A model generated the notes under the pieces. The model was given only the letters and a program-made list of their open reading frames with translations, had not been told where the DNA came from and ran no database searches. Source: Blumeriella jaapii (Eukaryota > Ascomycota > Leotiomycetes > Helotiales > Drepanopezizaceae). Taken from it: a DNA stretch of 64,000 bases. The number at the start of each line of letters is the position of its first letter. Positions within the stretch are counted from its first letter, which is position 1. Both the position numbers and the translations under genes were made by a program. Where the stretch lies: assembly GCA_009599575.1 (NCBI GenBank), contig VWND01000069.1, forward strand, positions 1,019,544 to 1,083,543. The letters run 5' to 3'. This document shows, piece by piece, positions 1 through 12,399 of this stretch.

Positions 1-1406
1 CGGTAATTTTTAATAGCTGGGTATGTTTTTGTATTAAAGTTTTCACGTTTTTTTATAAATAAAAAAGAAAAATTTCTTTTGGTTTATAGCTTTAATAATA
101 CGTTCGTTTTGGTTTTGTTTAAAAACGAATTTTATAAATTTAGAATATTAATCGAAAGTTTCAGGGTTTTGTTTATTAATTTTAAAATATTTAATAGTTT
201 TATTGCGAATATTAATTGAAAAGCTAAGTAAAAACAATTTTTTTTATTTAATTTCGCTTAAAACTTTTTTATTAACGAAAACGTTAAAAATTCTCGTATA
301 AATACGATAATAAGCTTTGAGTTTTTTAGTTTAGCGAATTATTAAAATAAATTATTTAAAAAAAGCGATAATATCGCGGATTTGCTAACGATCGTAGTTT
401 CGGAATTTCGATTTTAAAGTTTTAATTAGCTTACGCTAGTTTCGAGCTTTAATAGCTTTTTATTTATTTATCGATTTAATAATATTTTTGGTAGTTGGGT
501 TATAATAGCGAAAAAATTTATCGAATATTTTAGTTTTAGAAATTTCGAAATTTTTATAAGTTTTTTTATATTTTTCGATAAAATCGGTAACGTTGGCGTT
601 ATCAAATAAAAGTATATTAAAAAAGCTAGGAAAAAGTATGCGATTTCGTATAAAAAAACGAAAAGCGTCGTTGTTTATAATATTAGTAAAAATATTAATG
701 GAATTTAAATTAAATAAATAAATGTTTTCTGGAATTGCAGGTTAAAAGTTTTTAATATAAAAGAAATCGTTTTTAATAAAAAAGCTATTAAAAAATTTTT
801 TGTGTTTTTTAAAAAAATTAAATAAAATAAAATTGCGTTTAAATATTTAAATAATATATTAAAAAATTTGTTTTTTAATAAATTAATTAAATTAATATAA
901 TATTATTATATAATTTACGGTTTTGATATTCCGTGGTTTAAGCTAATATATATATAGCCATTTTTTTATTATTTTTAATAAAAAGCCGTAAATTGTAATT
1001 ATTATAATTATAAAGCGTAAAATCAAAAGATTGAGTTTTCGCCAAGCGTTTAACTAAAAAAGATTTAGTTTAAAAAGGCCGAGCGCAGCGGTCGAAACGT
1101 ACGAATTAATATTCGATTTGTTATTTTTAAACAAAAAAGCGATTTTCGAATTTTAAATTTCGCACGGTTTAAACTTGCCTAACCGTAATTTTAAACGTTT
1201 TTAAAATGTATTGCATTTTTGTAATTTTATAATTATACGCAAAATAAAAAAAGCTATTAAAGGTTTTTTATATAATGCAGCTGCGAATAATATTATATAA
1301 AAGATTTTTTAAATTATAATGGCGAAATATCGAAATCGATTTTAATTGCGAATTTAAAAAATATATCGGCGAATATATAAAAACGAAATATTAAAATTTA
1401 AATTTT
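1..1406. other. RIP-degraded AT-rich DNA, no identifiable gene
   Basis: No reading frame of useful length or recognisable motif is visible on either strand. Remaining cytosines lie largely in CpG, with few CpA, as expected after RIP. A small inverted pair (AATTTACGG near 911 and CCGTAAATT near 990) could be a short foldback relic but is not convincing. It is probably decayed transposon DNA of unknown family. Confidence 0.5.
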
Positions 1407-1697
1407 TACGTAAATTATTAAATATAAAAGTAGGTAGGAAAACCAGATTAATACGGCTATATATCGGTGGGTAAAATAATTTAAGGAATTTTTAGAAAAA
1501 ACTGAAAAAAGAAAAAAAAAAAAAATAAAAATATAAATTGGATTGCGTGCTTATAATATTATTTAAAAAAATGCTTTGCTTTTATATCTGTTAAAGGTAG
1601 TTAATAGCAAAAGGTTTCGGAAAAGTCCATGCTTCGATTATAGCTAAAACTACTAACTTTTATTAATACAAGATATTATCGTTTTATAATAATAATT
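1407..1697 (+). repeat. Left long inverted repeat
   Basis: It aligns as the reverse complement of 4262-4535. Differences are mostly C/T or G/A transitions plus small indels, such as CATGCTTCGATTATAGC against a right-arm version with A in place of G. The inner limit near 1697 and the outer limit near 1407 are where similarity fades. Confidence 0.6.
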
Positions 1698-4261
1698 AAC
1701 ATTTTTAAAACAGCTAAAACAATTCGACGATTTTTATTTTTAATTATCGAAAACGAATCCGAAAACGAAATTAAAAGCGTAATAGCAAATAATCAATTAT
1801 TCGAATACAAAAAATTTATTATATTTATAAAAACGATTCCGAAAAAAAAAATAAAAACAAAAAACGCAAAAAAGCGCGCCGATAATTTCGAAATCTTTTT
1901 TATTTAAAAAAAAAAAACTATTCGCGTCGTTAACAGAAAAAGCATCGCGAATAAAAATAGCCGGAAATCGACGCCGAGCTATAACTTTTAAATTAATTAA
2001 TAAAAAACGCGATAATTTTACAAAATTAAATTTAAAAAACCCCGGCATTTCGAAAAAAAAAAATTTAAACGATTTTGAATTTAACTTTTCGAAATTAAAT
2101 ACGCAAATATTAAAAACGCCTGCTGCGTTTAAAAACGTCGTATTATTATCGCTAATATTTTAAATTTTAATAAAAGTATTTAAAATTTCGATTATTATAC
2201 GATTCGACCGAAAAAGCTTAAAAAAAAATTAAAATTATCGCGGAAAAAAATATATAAAAAATATAAAATCAAATTATTTTATTTAAAATTTTCGCTTTCG
2301 ACGACGTAACGATTTAAAAGTTTTATTTTAATATTTTTATGCAAAAATCAAATAAACCCGTTAATTTTTTTTTTTTTTTCGAATAAAAACTGAATTAAGC
2401 TTTTTTCGGAAAATTGCAAATATAATACGTTAAAACAAATAAAAAAAAATTTTAAAAATAATAATCCGTTTTTGCTCGAGTTTTTTTTCGCTGAAAAACT
2501 CCGATTTTTTAATTTCGTTTTTACGAATAATATTAACGTTAAAAAAACGGCAAATTTTATTATTTTTATATATATTATTACGCGGCGTATTACGATTTAA
2601 TTATAAAAAAAATCGATATTATTAGCTTCGTTAATCGATTCGCTATTATTAAAAATTCGGATTATAACGTATTCGAAATTAATTTTAATAATTAATTTAT
2701 ATTCCGACGAAAAACTGCGAAAATTATTAAAACGCGTATTAAAATTTATTTAGGCTACGTAAATTTTAAAATAAATTTTAAAATTTTCAGCGCGATTATA
2801 AAATTCGATTAAAACAAAAAAAAGTAAAAGCAACGAATATTTTTAAAAGCCGACTTTTCTGGCCTTTCGACCGAAAATATGCTTTAAAGTTTATTTAAAT
2901 TAAATTGCGAATTCGTTAATTATATAAAATTGTACAACGGAAAAAACAAATTATTATTATATTTTATAAAAAAAAAAATTATATATAAATATTATTTTCG
3001 ATTAATTAAAATCTAAAAAACGCTTATAGCTTTTTTCGCTAATATATTTTACAATTTTATTTAATAAATTTTTAAAATATATTCCGGCCTTTACTTCGCT
3101 GTTTTAATTATTCGAAACTTTAGAAATTATTGCTTCGTAACATATTTTAATATTTCGATCGCTTTAAATTTCGTTGATTCCGACCGTATTATAATTATAA
3201 AATTTAATATCGCCGATTTTTTAAAAAAAAAAAAAATCGAAAATTTTACCGACGCTATTTTCGATTATTACGTTTTATTTATATTTGTATATAATTCGGA
3301 AATAATCGAAGCTTATTTATAATTATATTACGACGCCAAATTAATTAAAACCATTTAGAAAAACTCAGTTTTTTCGTATTTTAGCGCGTTTAAAACAATG
3401 GCTTTAGCTATTTTATCGAATTACGAAACCGAAAGCTACGAAATAAAAAATAAAATAATTTCTATTAGTTTTTCGATTAAATAAAAAGTTTTCGTTAAAT
3501 TTAAAACCCAAAAAACCGACGGCGCGATATTAATTTATTCGAACGATTATACGGCGTAAAAATACAAAAATCATTTCGAAAACGACGCTTCGATAAATAA
3601 CCTGATATTATTTGTTTTACGACGAAAGCAATTATAATATTTTCGATAATTTCGATTGCAAACGATTATTTTCGAATTCTTTCGTAAAATAATTTTTTTA
3701 TAAATTTCGAAGCTTTTTCAAAAGTATTCGTCGGTAAATAATCGTAATCCGACCTATTAATTTTACGCGAAGCAAAAGCGTTAATCGATTTTGATTACGA
3801 CGAATTAATCGATTATTTTTACGATTTTAATATAAAATTTTTTAGCGTTTTTTGCAAAACGGAAAACCACGTTTAAAAGCTGAAATTTATTATTTACGAA
3901 AAAAAATCGTAAAAAATATTCGTCGCGGCGATATTTAATAATATTATCGACGAAAAAGCTATTAAAACATTCGTAAATTAAAACGATATTTCGATTAATA
4001 TTTTATCGAATTATTTTTTAAAAAAGCAAAATAAACAAAATAATTTAAACGATAAGCGAAACGCTATTTTTTCGCAGAAATCAATAGCAAAAAGGCCAAA
4101 AACGGATTAAAAAACCGAAAAAGCGTAGAATTAAAAAATTAAATTTATAATTAATTAGTTTTTAAATTATATAAAATAAATTAAATTGCATTTATTAAAA
4201 TTATATTTTTTTTTAATCGTAGTTAAAAACGATTACGTATATTATTTAAAACAAAATATAA

Positions 4262-4535
4262 AACGGTAATATTTTGTATTAATAAAAATTAATAGTTTTA
4301 ATTATAATCGAAGCATAGACTTTTCCGAAACCTTTTATTATTAATTATTTTCAACAGGTATAAAAATAAAGCATTTTTTTTTAAATAATATTATAAACAC
4401 GCAGTTTAATTTATACTTTTTTTTTTTTTTTTTTTTTTTCAGTTTTTTTTAGAAACTTTCTAAATTATTTTATTTACCGATATATGGCCGTATTAATTTG
4501 GTTTTTTTATTTATTTTTATAATACGTAAAAATTA
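4262..4535 (-). repeat. Right long inverted repeat
   Basis: This is the inverted partner of 1407-1697. Matching blocks are the poly-pyrimidine run with its flank around 4420-4470, the ACCGATATATGGCC region near 4477, and the GAAGCATAGACTTTTCC region near 4311. Confidence 0.6.
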
Positions 4536-4938
4536 TAAATATATATCGATAGCATTTTAATAATTTGAAAAATATCCGAAATACTTTTTTTTTTTTTTAA
4601 TAAGTTTTTTTAGCTTATTAAAAAATAATAAAAATATACGATGTAAAAGTTAAATAAGCACCGGGTTATACGAATATCGAAAATAACGAGGCCGTCGATA
4701 AATTAATAAATACGAATATAAAAAAAACCTTTTGAAATTATGAAAAAATAAAACGTCAGTTCGTTGGTTACGTGGTTCGAAAATCACGTTGTTATTACGT
4801 AATATCGGAGCTCGTATATATTGTATTTTAAATTTCGCGGTATTTTTAATTTAAAATCTCGTAATTAATGCAAATCATTTACGAACCTTTTGCTCGTTCG
4901 CATTTTTTAATATATTAATTATTAAATTTCTTTTAATA
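4536..4938. other. AT-rich spacer without a recognisable gene
   Basis: It lies between the inverted-repeat element and the gypsy insertion. It contains a short less-degraded stretch near 4755-4815 with the words TTGGTTACGTGG and ATCACGTTG, but no domain or repeat partner in this window. Confidence 0.4.
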
Positions 4939-4943
4939 TTTTT
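4939..4943. repeat. Target-site duplication candidate (TTTTT), left
   Basis: The five T residues directly precede the LTR end and match 11409-11413; both are adjacent to an A. T-runs are common here, so chance is possible. Confidence 0.5.
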
Positions 4944-5237
4944 TGTGACGATCTAATCAGTCGGAGGGCTGGGAGATCAGTCAACTGGTCGCCGTGTTCA
5001 CATGGTATAAAACGAGCCTTTGGTTCTGTAACAAAAATATTCATTTAAAATCAACAACTGCAAAAGGCAGAGATTGCTAAAGGAAAAGAGTTTTATATAT
5101 ATGATAGTTTCTATAATTGATAGGGAAACCTATCAGAAGACCAGAAAGCTTGCAGCTATACGTAGTTGCTGAAAAGCTTGCAACTATACGTAATTGCTGG
5201 AATAACACGAAAGATAGCAACAGAATGAATCGTTATA
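4944..5237 (-). repeat. 3' LTR of gypsy copy A
   Basis: About 294 bp, matching 11116-11408 throughout except for RIP-type transitions. It contains a tandem duplication of a ~27-bp piece around GCTTGCAGCTATACGTAG (near 5146-5199), which is present only once in the LTRs of copies B and C. Confidence 0.92.
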
Positions 5238-5419
5238 CTATTCCTCCGTCCGAAAAAAGCGCGCTCTCGAGCTTTTATCTATTGGTACGTTATTATCCAA
5301 GTAATCGTACGAGTTTAAACCTTCGGAATATACCTTCAGCCAATCTATAAGTTTTGCAGAAGGACCGGGGAGCTCCTTATGCGCCAAATGAAAATCGCGC
5401 ATTTTCAGAAAAGCGTATA

Positions 5420-7080
5420 TAAAATCAAACGCGGAATACCACGTGAAATTTTTATTTAAATTTATTTAAAAAGCTTTGTACTAAAGGATCTTCCGCTGTA
5501 TTCGACAGGCGATTAATTTTTCGATTTCGTATTTAAGCTTATCAATTATATTAATAAATTCAAAAGCTGGGTTAACCTGATCTGAGAACGCGTCGTCAGC
5601 TGTTTTACGCAATCGATTAGCGTAAAAAACTAGATGTACGTTTATAATATTAAAAAAGTTTAGTTTAAAAACGTTATCGAAAATTTTGGTTACAATTTTA
5701 AAAAGGCCGTTTGTAGGGTTGTCGAGCTTACGGAAGGGCCGGAAGGTCGGAAATGGACGCATATCGAGCCATACGTAATCGTCAACGTTAAAATCGATCG
5801 CGCGGCGAGATTTATTCGCACTTTTTTTTATTTTATCGTATGCTTATTAAAGGTGCGATTTAGCGAGGTTTCAGGCGTCGTAATGGCGGCGAGCGTACGC
5901 ACGAGCTTCGTCTGCGTTTAGCTTGTATAAAAAATTAGAAGAAGGGAAAGTATCGAGCTTTCAGTTTCAATTAATATAAGAAATATAACCGTGTACAACT
6001 TTAAAAAATGAAAGGCCATTTAGACTCTCGTAAAGGAAAACCATTTGGACGAAATTTATTATTAAAAGAAATTCGCTCCAATCGTTTTAATAAAAGTTTA
6101 CGAAAGGTCGAAAGCGTTTTGCAAATATTGGTTGTAAATTTCGATCTGACTATCGGTTTCAGAATAAGCGGCTATCGAAAGCTTCAGTTGCGTACCGAGT
6201 ATTTTATTTAATTTAGACCAGAAGGTAAATTAATACTAGGGGCCACGATCGTTAATAATACTTTTTAAAAGGCCAAAATACTTGTATACGTGGAATATAT
6301 ACAATTTGGCGAAACTTCGAGCGTCGATATTTTTATGATAAAAAATCGAAATAATCTGCTTGGAAAAGCGATTTATTATTACGAACACGTTATCGTAATC
6401 GTATTTGTTTTTATTAAAACTGCAAAAATTTATTATAACGTGCTTCCAAAAATGGTCAGGAACAGAAAAAAGCTGAAAAAGGCCGGGGCGCTTATTTTTT
6501 AAAATAGAACTCTTTCGACAAGCGTGGCAGTTGCGATAATATTATTTTACGAAAGCTGTCATACCTCGCCAATAATATTAGTCCGAAAGCAATTGCGTAG
6601 TTTTGCGAACGCTAGAATAAGCGATGGAAATCTGGTCGTGCATTTTTCGTATAAGAGCCAAACGAAAATAATCGACGTTTGGTATTATCAGGCGGCCGTA
6701 ATATAACAGCAGGTCGCGTTCAAATATATACGGAATATTATTAGCGTCGTTTTCTTTCGTAGCGTTTCGTACAGTTTCTTTTCGGAGGGCCATCAGGCTG
6801 CTAGCTGTGCGATTAGCGTGGAAAAGCTGGTTAACGACACGAAGTGCGGGTAAAAAATCAGCTATTTCAACGATAAAAACAGCTGTTTCGAAGGCCGTGG
6901 AAGATCGAAGTTTTTTAGTTAAAAAGCGATGATCGATCTAATCGGCTCGAAAAAAAGTTTGCAGGCGCTGAGTGCGTTTAAAAGAGTTTTAACGATCGAG
7001 TTCGCTCGTACGACGTATTAATGCGTTAGCTAAAAGATTGTATTTATCTGGTTTATACGTAATAAAAAAGTTATAATCGG
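5420..7080 (-). pseudogene. Gypsy integrase and chromodomain start (copy A)
   Basis: Integrase joins retroelement cDNA to the genome. Minus-strand translation at 6793-6578 gives the N-terminal zinc region, with MHDQISIAYSSVRKTTQLLS; the second histidine has become Y, a C-to-T change. The core domain between about 6570 and 5900 is present but stop-ridden. At 5762-5481 the C-terminal part reads RPFRKLDNPTNGLFKIV, HLVFYANRLRK and, further on, LKYEIEKLIACRI, the usual integrase C-terminus followed by the first strand of a chromodomain. It follows RNase H directly and ends shortly before the LTR, as in chromoviruses. It is non-functional. Confidence 0.85.
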
Positions 7081-7084
7081 CGAA

Positions 7085-7440
7085 AAGCTCGGCCCAGCGT
7101 GCTTATCGAACGTTTAAAAGTTTGGAAATTATAAAGTATTCCAAGGCTTTATAATTAATAATTATTTTGATTTGATAAATTAAGCTAGCTAGTTTAATAC
7201 GAAAGTTGCTTAGAAATTTTACGATTGCGAGCATTTTTTTGTCGTATACGACGTAATTTAGCTTTGCGAAAGCTATAATTTTACTGAAATAAGCGATTGA
7301 AAGCCAGTCGTCGCTATAAAATTGCGAAAGCACAAAAGTTATTACGCCGTCGAAAGCGTCAGTTTTTAATATGCAGGAAAGGTCTTGCCTGTAATATTGT
7401 AGAACTGGTGCAATAGTAAAGGCTAGTGTAAAAAGGTCGA
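7085..7440 (-). pseudogene. Gypsy RNase H domain (copy A)
   Basis: RNase H removes the RNA template during reverse transcription. The open piece at 7333-7103 contains IAYFSKIIAFAKLNY, then VYDKKMLAIVKFL and INYKALEYF. These correspond to the gypsy signature 'ayaSrkLspaEkNY...kElLAiv...DHkaLeyf'. The E of the motif is replaced by K and DH by NY, both explained by G-to-A and C-to-T changes. It sits between reverse transcriptase and integrase. Confidence 0.85.
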
Positions 7441-8480
7441 AACTTTTCTGATATTCAGAAGTGAAATTATAAAAACGTTAGCTTTGGTCAAATGGACCAA
7501 AGGTTTTGCAATTATACCGTAGTTTCGAATAAAACATCGGTAAAAGTTACAAAAACCAAAAAAGCTTTGTACATCTTTTACAATAGTAGGAGGCTTTTAA
7601 TAAGCGACTACGGAGATTTTTTTTGAATTTATTTCTAAGCTTTTAATCGAGATAATAAAACTTAGGTAACGGATCCGAGTAACGTTGAATTTAGATTTTC
7701 GAATATCGGCCTGTAATCCAGCGTTAGCGAGCTTTTGGAGCATTTTGCGAACGTATATAGCGTGTTTCAAAAAGTCGGACGAATAAATAAAAATGTTATT
7801 CAGGTATATAATGCAAAAATCGTTTAAATAATCGAAGAAAACGTCGTTTATATAGCGTTAATAAGTTGCGGATCTATTAATAAAGCTAAAAAGTAGCATT
7901 TTACATTTATAAACGCCGTAACGCGTACGAAACGTCGTTAGTTTTTTATTGACGGGGTTTATTCGAATTCTGTAAAAGATTTAACGAATATCGAACTTCG
8001 TAAAAATTCGCGCTTTCGAAAAACGAGCAAAAGTCTTATCGATAAAAAAGAAAAAATAGCGATTTTTACGAATAATATTATTAAAAACTCGATAATCGAT
8101 ATAAAAACGCAGTAAACCGTCGGGTTTTTTAGCGAAAAGCATTGGAACAGCGAAAGGAGCGATGAAAAGTTCGATGAAATTTTTGTTAAAGTTGTTTTGC
8201 AAATAGGTTTTGATAATTTCGAACTTTGAAATCGATATTTTATATAAAAAAATGTATTTCAGTTTTTTTTTATTTATAGTAAGCTCGATTTTATAGTCGT
8301 AGGGCCGGTAAAAGGCTAGCTCGTTACTGGCGGCCTTAAAAAACACGTATTCGAGGTTTTTGTACTTCGGGGAAAGAAATTCGAAAAAAAGTTTATTCGA
8401 AATTAGCTCTGTTAAGCTGATTAAAAGGGTCGAAATCGATATTTTATTAGTTTTGAAACGTTCGAAAAAACTATAAGATT
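7441..8480 (-). pseudogene. Gypsy reverse transcriptase (copy A)
   Basis: The frame open at 8346-7981 reads FAVPMLFAKKPDGLLRFYID, then YRVFNNIIRKNRY and ARIFTKFDIR, the first blocks of Ty3/gypsy reverse transcriptase (V..KK.DG.LR...DYR.LN...KNRYPLP). Further down, interrupted by stops, come IIYLNNIFIYS where YVDDILIYS is expected, and [16 protein letters not shown]. The catalytic aspartates have become asparagines through G-to-A, so the enzyme cannot work. Confidence 0.9.
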
Positions 8481-9233
8481 AGGTCTTAAAAGAAATGTTA
8501 TACGTAAAATCGTTTAGTATTCTGTCGATTTTGTACAGGAAGGTTGAAAACATTTTAACTGCTTTTTTTCTGAAAATCAGCTTAAAAGCGTGTATAATAA
8601 TCTGGCAAATAAAAATTAAATAAGCAGTAGATTAAAAAATTCGTTTTCGAACTGATCGTTTGGAAAGTTCAAAAAATGGCTTGTTTAAACTATCGATTAT
8701 ATTAAGCTGAAAGGCCATCGCGGCGAAGGTTTTTTTTCGGTTTTTAATATAATTGTTTTTCGTAGAACGAAAAAGCTGTTTTAACGAAAAGAAAAGAAAA
8801 AAAAAAGTAGAAATAATGGAAAAGGAATCGGCAGCTTAGGAAGGTGGTGTAATTTTTTGTATTATTTTATTGGCGTCGCTATCGAAATTGGCACCGCGAA
8901 TAAAATTCGACTTTTTCGCGCTTCGCATAGCGTCGTAAATTTGTTATAATTAATCAAAGTTTTTATTACGTTTTACAGCGTCGTTTTGATGGCGAAATTA
9001 AATCTTTCGGAGGTGTAAATAAAAGATTTTAATATAACGAGCGTAAAAGGCTGTGGGGGGATAAGATTTCGGCCAATAAAGTTTGCGTTTATTACAGTTT
9101 AGTAAAATTTGATATTCGGCCAACCAAGCTTTTTCTAGAATCATACTATAATTTCCGAGATTAGTAATTAAAAAAAAAATAAACGATTGTATTCGATTAT
9201 TAATAATAAAATTGAAAAGCGTAAAATATATAA

Positions 9234-9479
9234 TTAAATGGCCACGAGTTTATTATACTTTTTTACAGAAAAAAAAGCCGGGAAAAGTTGAATTAAAGGT
9301 TTTAAAAAAAAAAAAAGGGATTTAATCAGCGCCGAATCGATTAACGCATAACCGTTCGTTTTAAAATCGGCGAACGCTTTTATTTTGTACGAAAAGCTAT
9401 TTTTGGTAAATGTAACGGGGATTATTAATAAATCGCCATTAAAAAGCTTTCGAACGTTAAGATAACGCATATCGCGCAA
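9234..9479 (-). pseudogene. Gypsy aspartic protease region (copy A)
   Basis: The minus frame contains AFADFKTNGYALIDSALIKS, matching the fungal gypsy protease pattern 'A(D/L)(S/T)G(A)NGY.FID...A'. The glycine of DSG/DTG is lost (TGAxG to FKT). It lies between gag and reverse transcriptase. Maturation protease function is inferred from position and motif only. Confidence 0.65.
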
Positions 9480-9599
9480 TACGCTTAAAAAAAAGGCTTT
9501 GTTTAGGCCTGGGCGTTTTCTCGACTAGCGGGAAAGCTTTTAACTTTCTTATATGCATTTTGGAAGTCGTTTGGAGGGGGGTTTTCGTTTTTATTATTA

Positions 9600-11027
9600 T
9601 TATCGGAGGGCGAATTTTCGGCCGGTTCGATCTCGTTTACATTTATTAGCCTGGAAGGGCTTTTGGGTGGAACCGAGGGTCGGCCCGTAGAGGGTCTTGC
9701 AGATTGGCCTTTTTGAATTTTTTGGTGTGGAGTAAAAAACGAGCGTTATCGTTGGTCCGATCGAAAGGAAAAAACGCCAGAGGGGGCGTTTTGGCGTGGA
9801 GAAGGAGGAAGAACAAGGGGTTGAGAAGAAGCTTGTGAAGCATTTGGACGATTTTCGTACGTACGATTTGACTTGTAGTATGTTTTGGTTGAGAATCTAC
9901 TATTTTAATAAATGGTAAATTTGGTAAAGCGATTCGCGTATAAAGTTCGTTTAGCCAATTAATTTTGTTTTTTTTGTCGGACGGCGATAAGCCAATTTTT
10001 GAAGGTCGTTGTACGCGCTTATTTCAAATGCAGCTTTTCTCGTAGACGCTTTGGTATTTTATCGCGGAAGGCGTTCCGAAGCTGTTTATCGGTTCGTATT
10101 TAAACGTTCGCTGCGAAAATGGAAATCGCAGGTAAAATCGCTAAAAGTCGTCGTGCGTATTTATTGCAAACATTTTAAATTCGTTTTCGGTCTTTTAAAC
10201 GTCGGAAAGGTCGGCCAGGAAATCGGCGACTTTTTTAATTAATTCTTCGGAAAATGTAGAATCGGAGCGGTTCAAAATACGCGGGGTCAGGAATTTTTTT
10301 GCTACGCTTTCGATTTAATCGAATATGTAATTTTTGCGAAATCGATCGCTAGCGAAATAGTCGTGGTAGAATTCGAGGTTGTCGAAAACTTTAGTTTCCT
10401 AATGGCGTGCTTTGTAATTTTTATTATTATTTAACTTAAATTTAAGATTCGGAACGCGTTTTATACGAGCTAATCGAGAATTAGCAGATAAATAGGAATT
10501 ATAGCGTTTAAAAGGCGCGCTAGGGTTTTGGCCGTTATAGAAAGATTTAAAAAAAGTTCGCGAAAAGCGTGGAGATTGGTTTGCAGCGTCTGTTGGTTGA
10601 AATAAAATATTGCGAGAAGGGGAAAGAACAGCAGATTCGCGATTAGCAGAAATACGTTCGATAGATTTTATTAAACGCTTTGATTAAAGGGTTTGTCGCA
10701 ATCGCATAGCTTTTAAAAATTATCGTTTACGCTTTTGCGCTTTTTTCAATTGATTTTGCAAAAGTTTTAACTAAACGCTTTTAGCGTTAGGATATGAGAA
10801 AATGGCAGGCGAAGTGGTTGGCGCTCTGCCTTTTCTTTTGTTTTTTTTTTTTCGGGGGGAGGACTGTTTTTTAGAAAAAGAAGCTTTTGGGGGAGGTTGC
10901 TTTTTCGCTGATTGAGAGGAGGAGGGAGGTTGAGATATAGTAGCAGAAGCTGAAAAGCTTTGCTAAGGGGAAGATCGTTAAACAAAAGCCATTTTTCGCG
11001 AAGTGCGAAAATAAGCTTTTTCACGAC
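9600..11027 (-). pseudogene. Gypsy gag region (copy A)
   Basis: Gag is the structural capsid protein of the retroelement particle. The probable start is near 11027, where the minus strand reads into KKLIFALREKWLLFNDLPL, followed by a proline/lysine-rich segment. The middle carries FNQQT.QTN.HAFREFFLN, which recurs in copy B (27680-27730). The distal part at 9843-9646 is basic and aromatic-rich (RFLLHTKKFKKANLQDPLRA). No clean CCHC knuckle is visible. Stops interrupt all frames. Confidence 0.7.
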
Positions 11028-11115
11028 CGGTCGATCATTTTGGTATAACCCGTAAAAAATTCGAAGAAAAAGATAGTTTACGCCGTCGCTAGCGTAGAAA
11101 AAGAATTGTTAATAA

Positions 11116-11408
11116 TGTAACGATTAATCAGTCGGAGGGCTGGGAGATTAGTTAATTAATCGCCGTGTTTATATGGTATAAAACGAGCTTTTGGTTTTGT
11201 AACAAAAATATTCATTTAGAATTAATAATTGCAAAAGGCAGAGGTTGCTAAGGAAAGAAAGCTTTATATATATAATAGTTTCCATAATTGATGGGAAGAC
11301 CCACCAGGAGACCAGGAAGCTTGCAGCTATACGTAGTTGCTGGGGAGCTTGCAGCTATACGTAGTTGCTGGGGTGACACGAGAGATGGCAACAGAGTGAA
11401 TCGTCACA
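11116..11408 (-). repeat. 5' LTR of gypsy copy A
   Basis: 293 bp, partner of 4944-5237. It retains more C and G than the left LTR (for example GGGGTGACACGAGAGATGG), so the two LTRs have been mutated unequally. Confidence 0.92.
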
Positions 11409-11413
11409 TTTTT
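11409..11413. repeat. Target-site duplication candidate (TTTTT), right
   Basis: It immediately follows the LTR end TCGTCACA and equals 4939-4943. Confidence 0.5.
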
Positions 11414-12399
11414 ATTTCAGCTTTTAAACTGAAAAAGCCTGTCAATTCTGTTTTGCTTTTGCGTATACGGAAAATTAACAAATTTTATCGCGATAACGAT
11501 TTTTACGATTTTTTAAAAATAATTTTTACGATTTTTACGAAATTACGAAACGATAACTTTTTTTAATACAAAACTTATATTTAAAAAACTTTGTTTTGCT
11601 TTTGTTTATATTTCGGAACGAAATATATTTTACGCTTTTTTTTTAACGGGTATTAATATCGAAAATATCGGAACTATTTAAATTATCGAAATTTTTTAAT
11701 TGTTTTATTTTGGAGCATTTTGAATATTTCGATTAAATCGTCGCCGCTCTGATCGCTAATACGAAAGCTTGCTTTTAAAAAATTTTCGATATTTTCGCTT
11801 ACGCAATAAAACAAAACGATATAATAATATTATTTAAAATTAAACTGAATAATTTCGCTTAAAAACTAAATATTTAAACGGTATAATATTAAAAAAAAAA
11901 AGTTTTTTAAAAGAAAATAATTTAAAACCGCGAAGCCGAGTTTATTAATTTCCGAAAACAAGCTTTTATTAATTAAAATACATCGAATATTTTAAACGTA
12001 AAAAAAAAAACATTTGCTTTTTCCGATTCCGATAAATTTACAAATTCGGATAATATCGGCAATATTACGAAGCATTTTACTATTTTTTTTAAAAATATAA
12101 TTTTAAAGCTTCGTTTTAATTAAAATTAGTATACCACCGAACAAAATCGTATAAATTACTTTTTTTTCCGCTTTTCCGATACAGCCAAAAGCGTTTTATA
12201 AAAAGGTTTACGTACGAACGGCATTTTTTTTTATCTGACTGTTGCAAAAATAATTTAAGTTTTATAATAATCGTTTAGCGTTTTTAATTAATAAGCAAAT
12301 ATATTTAAAAGAATTTTATTTTTTAAATAAAATAATTAATTATTATTTTTTTTTTTTTATTTGACTGGAAATTAAAAATTATATTAAATTTAATAACGA

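Larger units (their letters stand above)
1407..4535. mobile_element. Candidate dead DNA transposon with long terminal inverted repeats
   Basis: The segment is bounded by two inverted copies of a roughly 270-290 bp sequence. The shared stretch includes GGTTTCGGAAAAGTC near 1615 and its reverse complement near 4320, and TTAATACGGC near 1450 with its complement near 4490. The 2.5 kb between them is too RIP-damaged for any transposase motif to be read. Long inverted ends around a ~3 kb body are typical of Mutator-like DNA transposons in fungi, but two unrelated solo repeats in inverted orientation would look the same. Outer edges are approximate and no target duplication could be confirmed. Confidence 0.45.
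4944..11408 (-). mobile_element. Ty3/gypsy chromovirus copy A, full-length, RIP-inactivated
   Basis: The element has two LTRs in the same orientation (4944-5237 and 11116-11408) that begin TGT(A/G)ACGA and end TCGT(C/T)(A/T)CA-like, the usual TG...CA ends with RIP changes. Both sides are flanked by TTTTT, a candidate 5-bp target duplication. Coding direction is minus: gag lies next to the right LTR, then protease, reverse transcriptase, RNase H, integrase and a chromodomain start next to the left LTR. That gene order and the chromodomain place it among chromoviruses. Every frame carries many stop codons, mostly TAA/TAG at former CAA, CAG or TGG positions, so it is dead. Copies B and C later in the window belong to the same family. 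Confidence 0.92.

Noticed and set aside
1797..2048. Minus-strand 83-codon frame inside the inverted-repeat element
   Set aside because: Phe/Lys-rich with no motif; a chance frame in RIP-mutated DNA.
5117..5350. Open frame across the LTR (MIGKPIRRPESLQLYVVAEK), repeated at 11288
   Set aside because: It lies within LTR sequence on the strand opposite the element's genes and arises from the LTR's low stop density.
6008..6706. Plus-strand frames within the gypsy integrase region
   Set aside because: They are antisense to the integrase reading, which shows family motifs on the minus strand.
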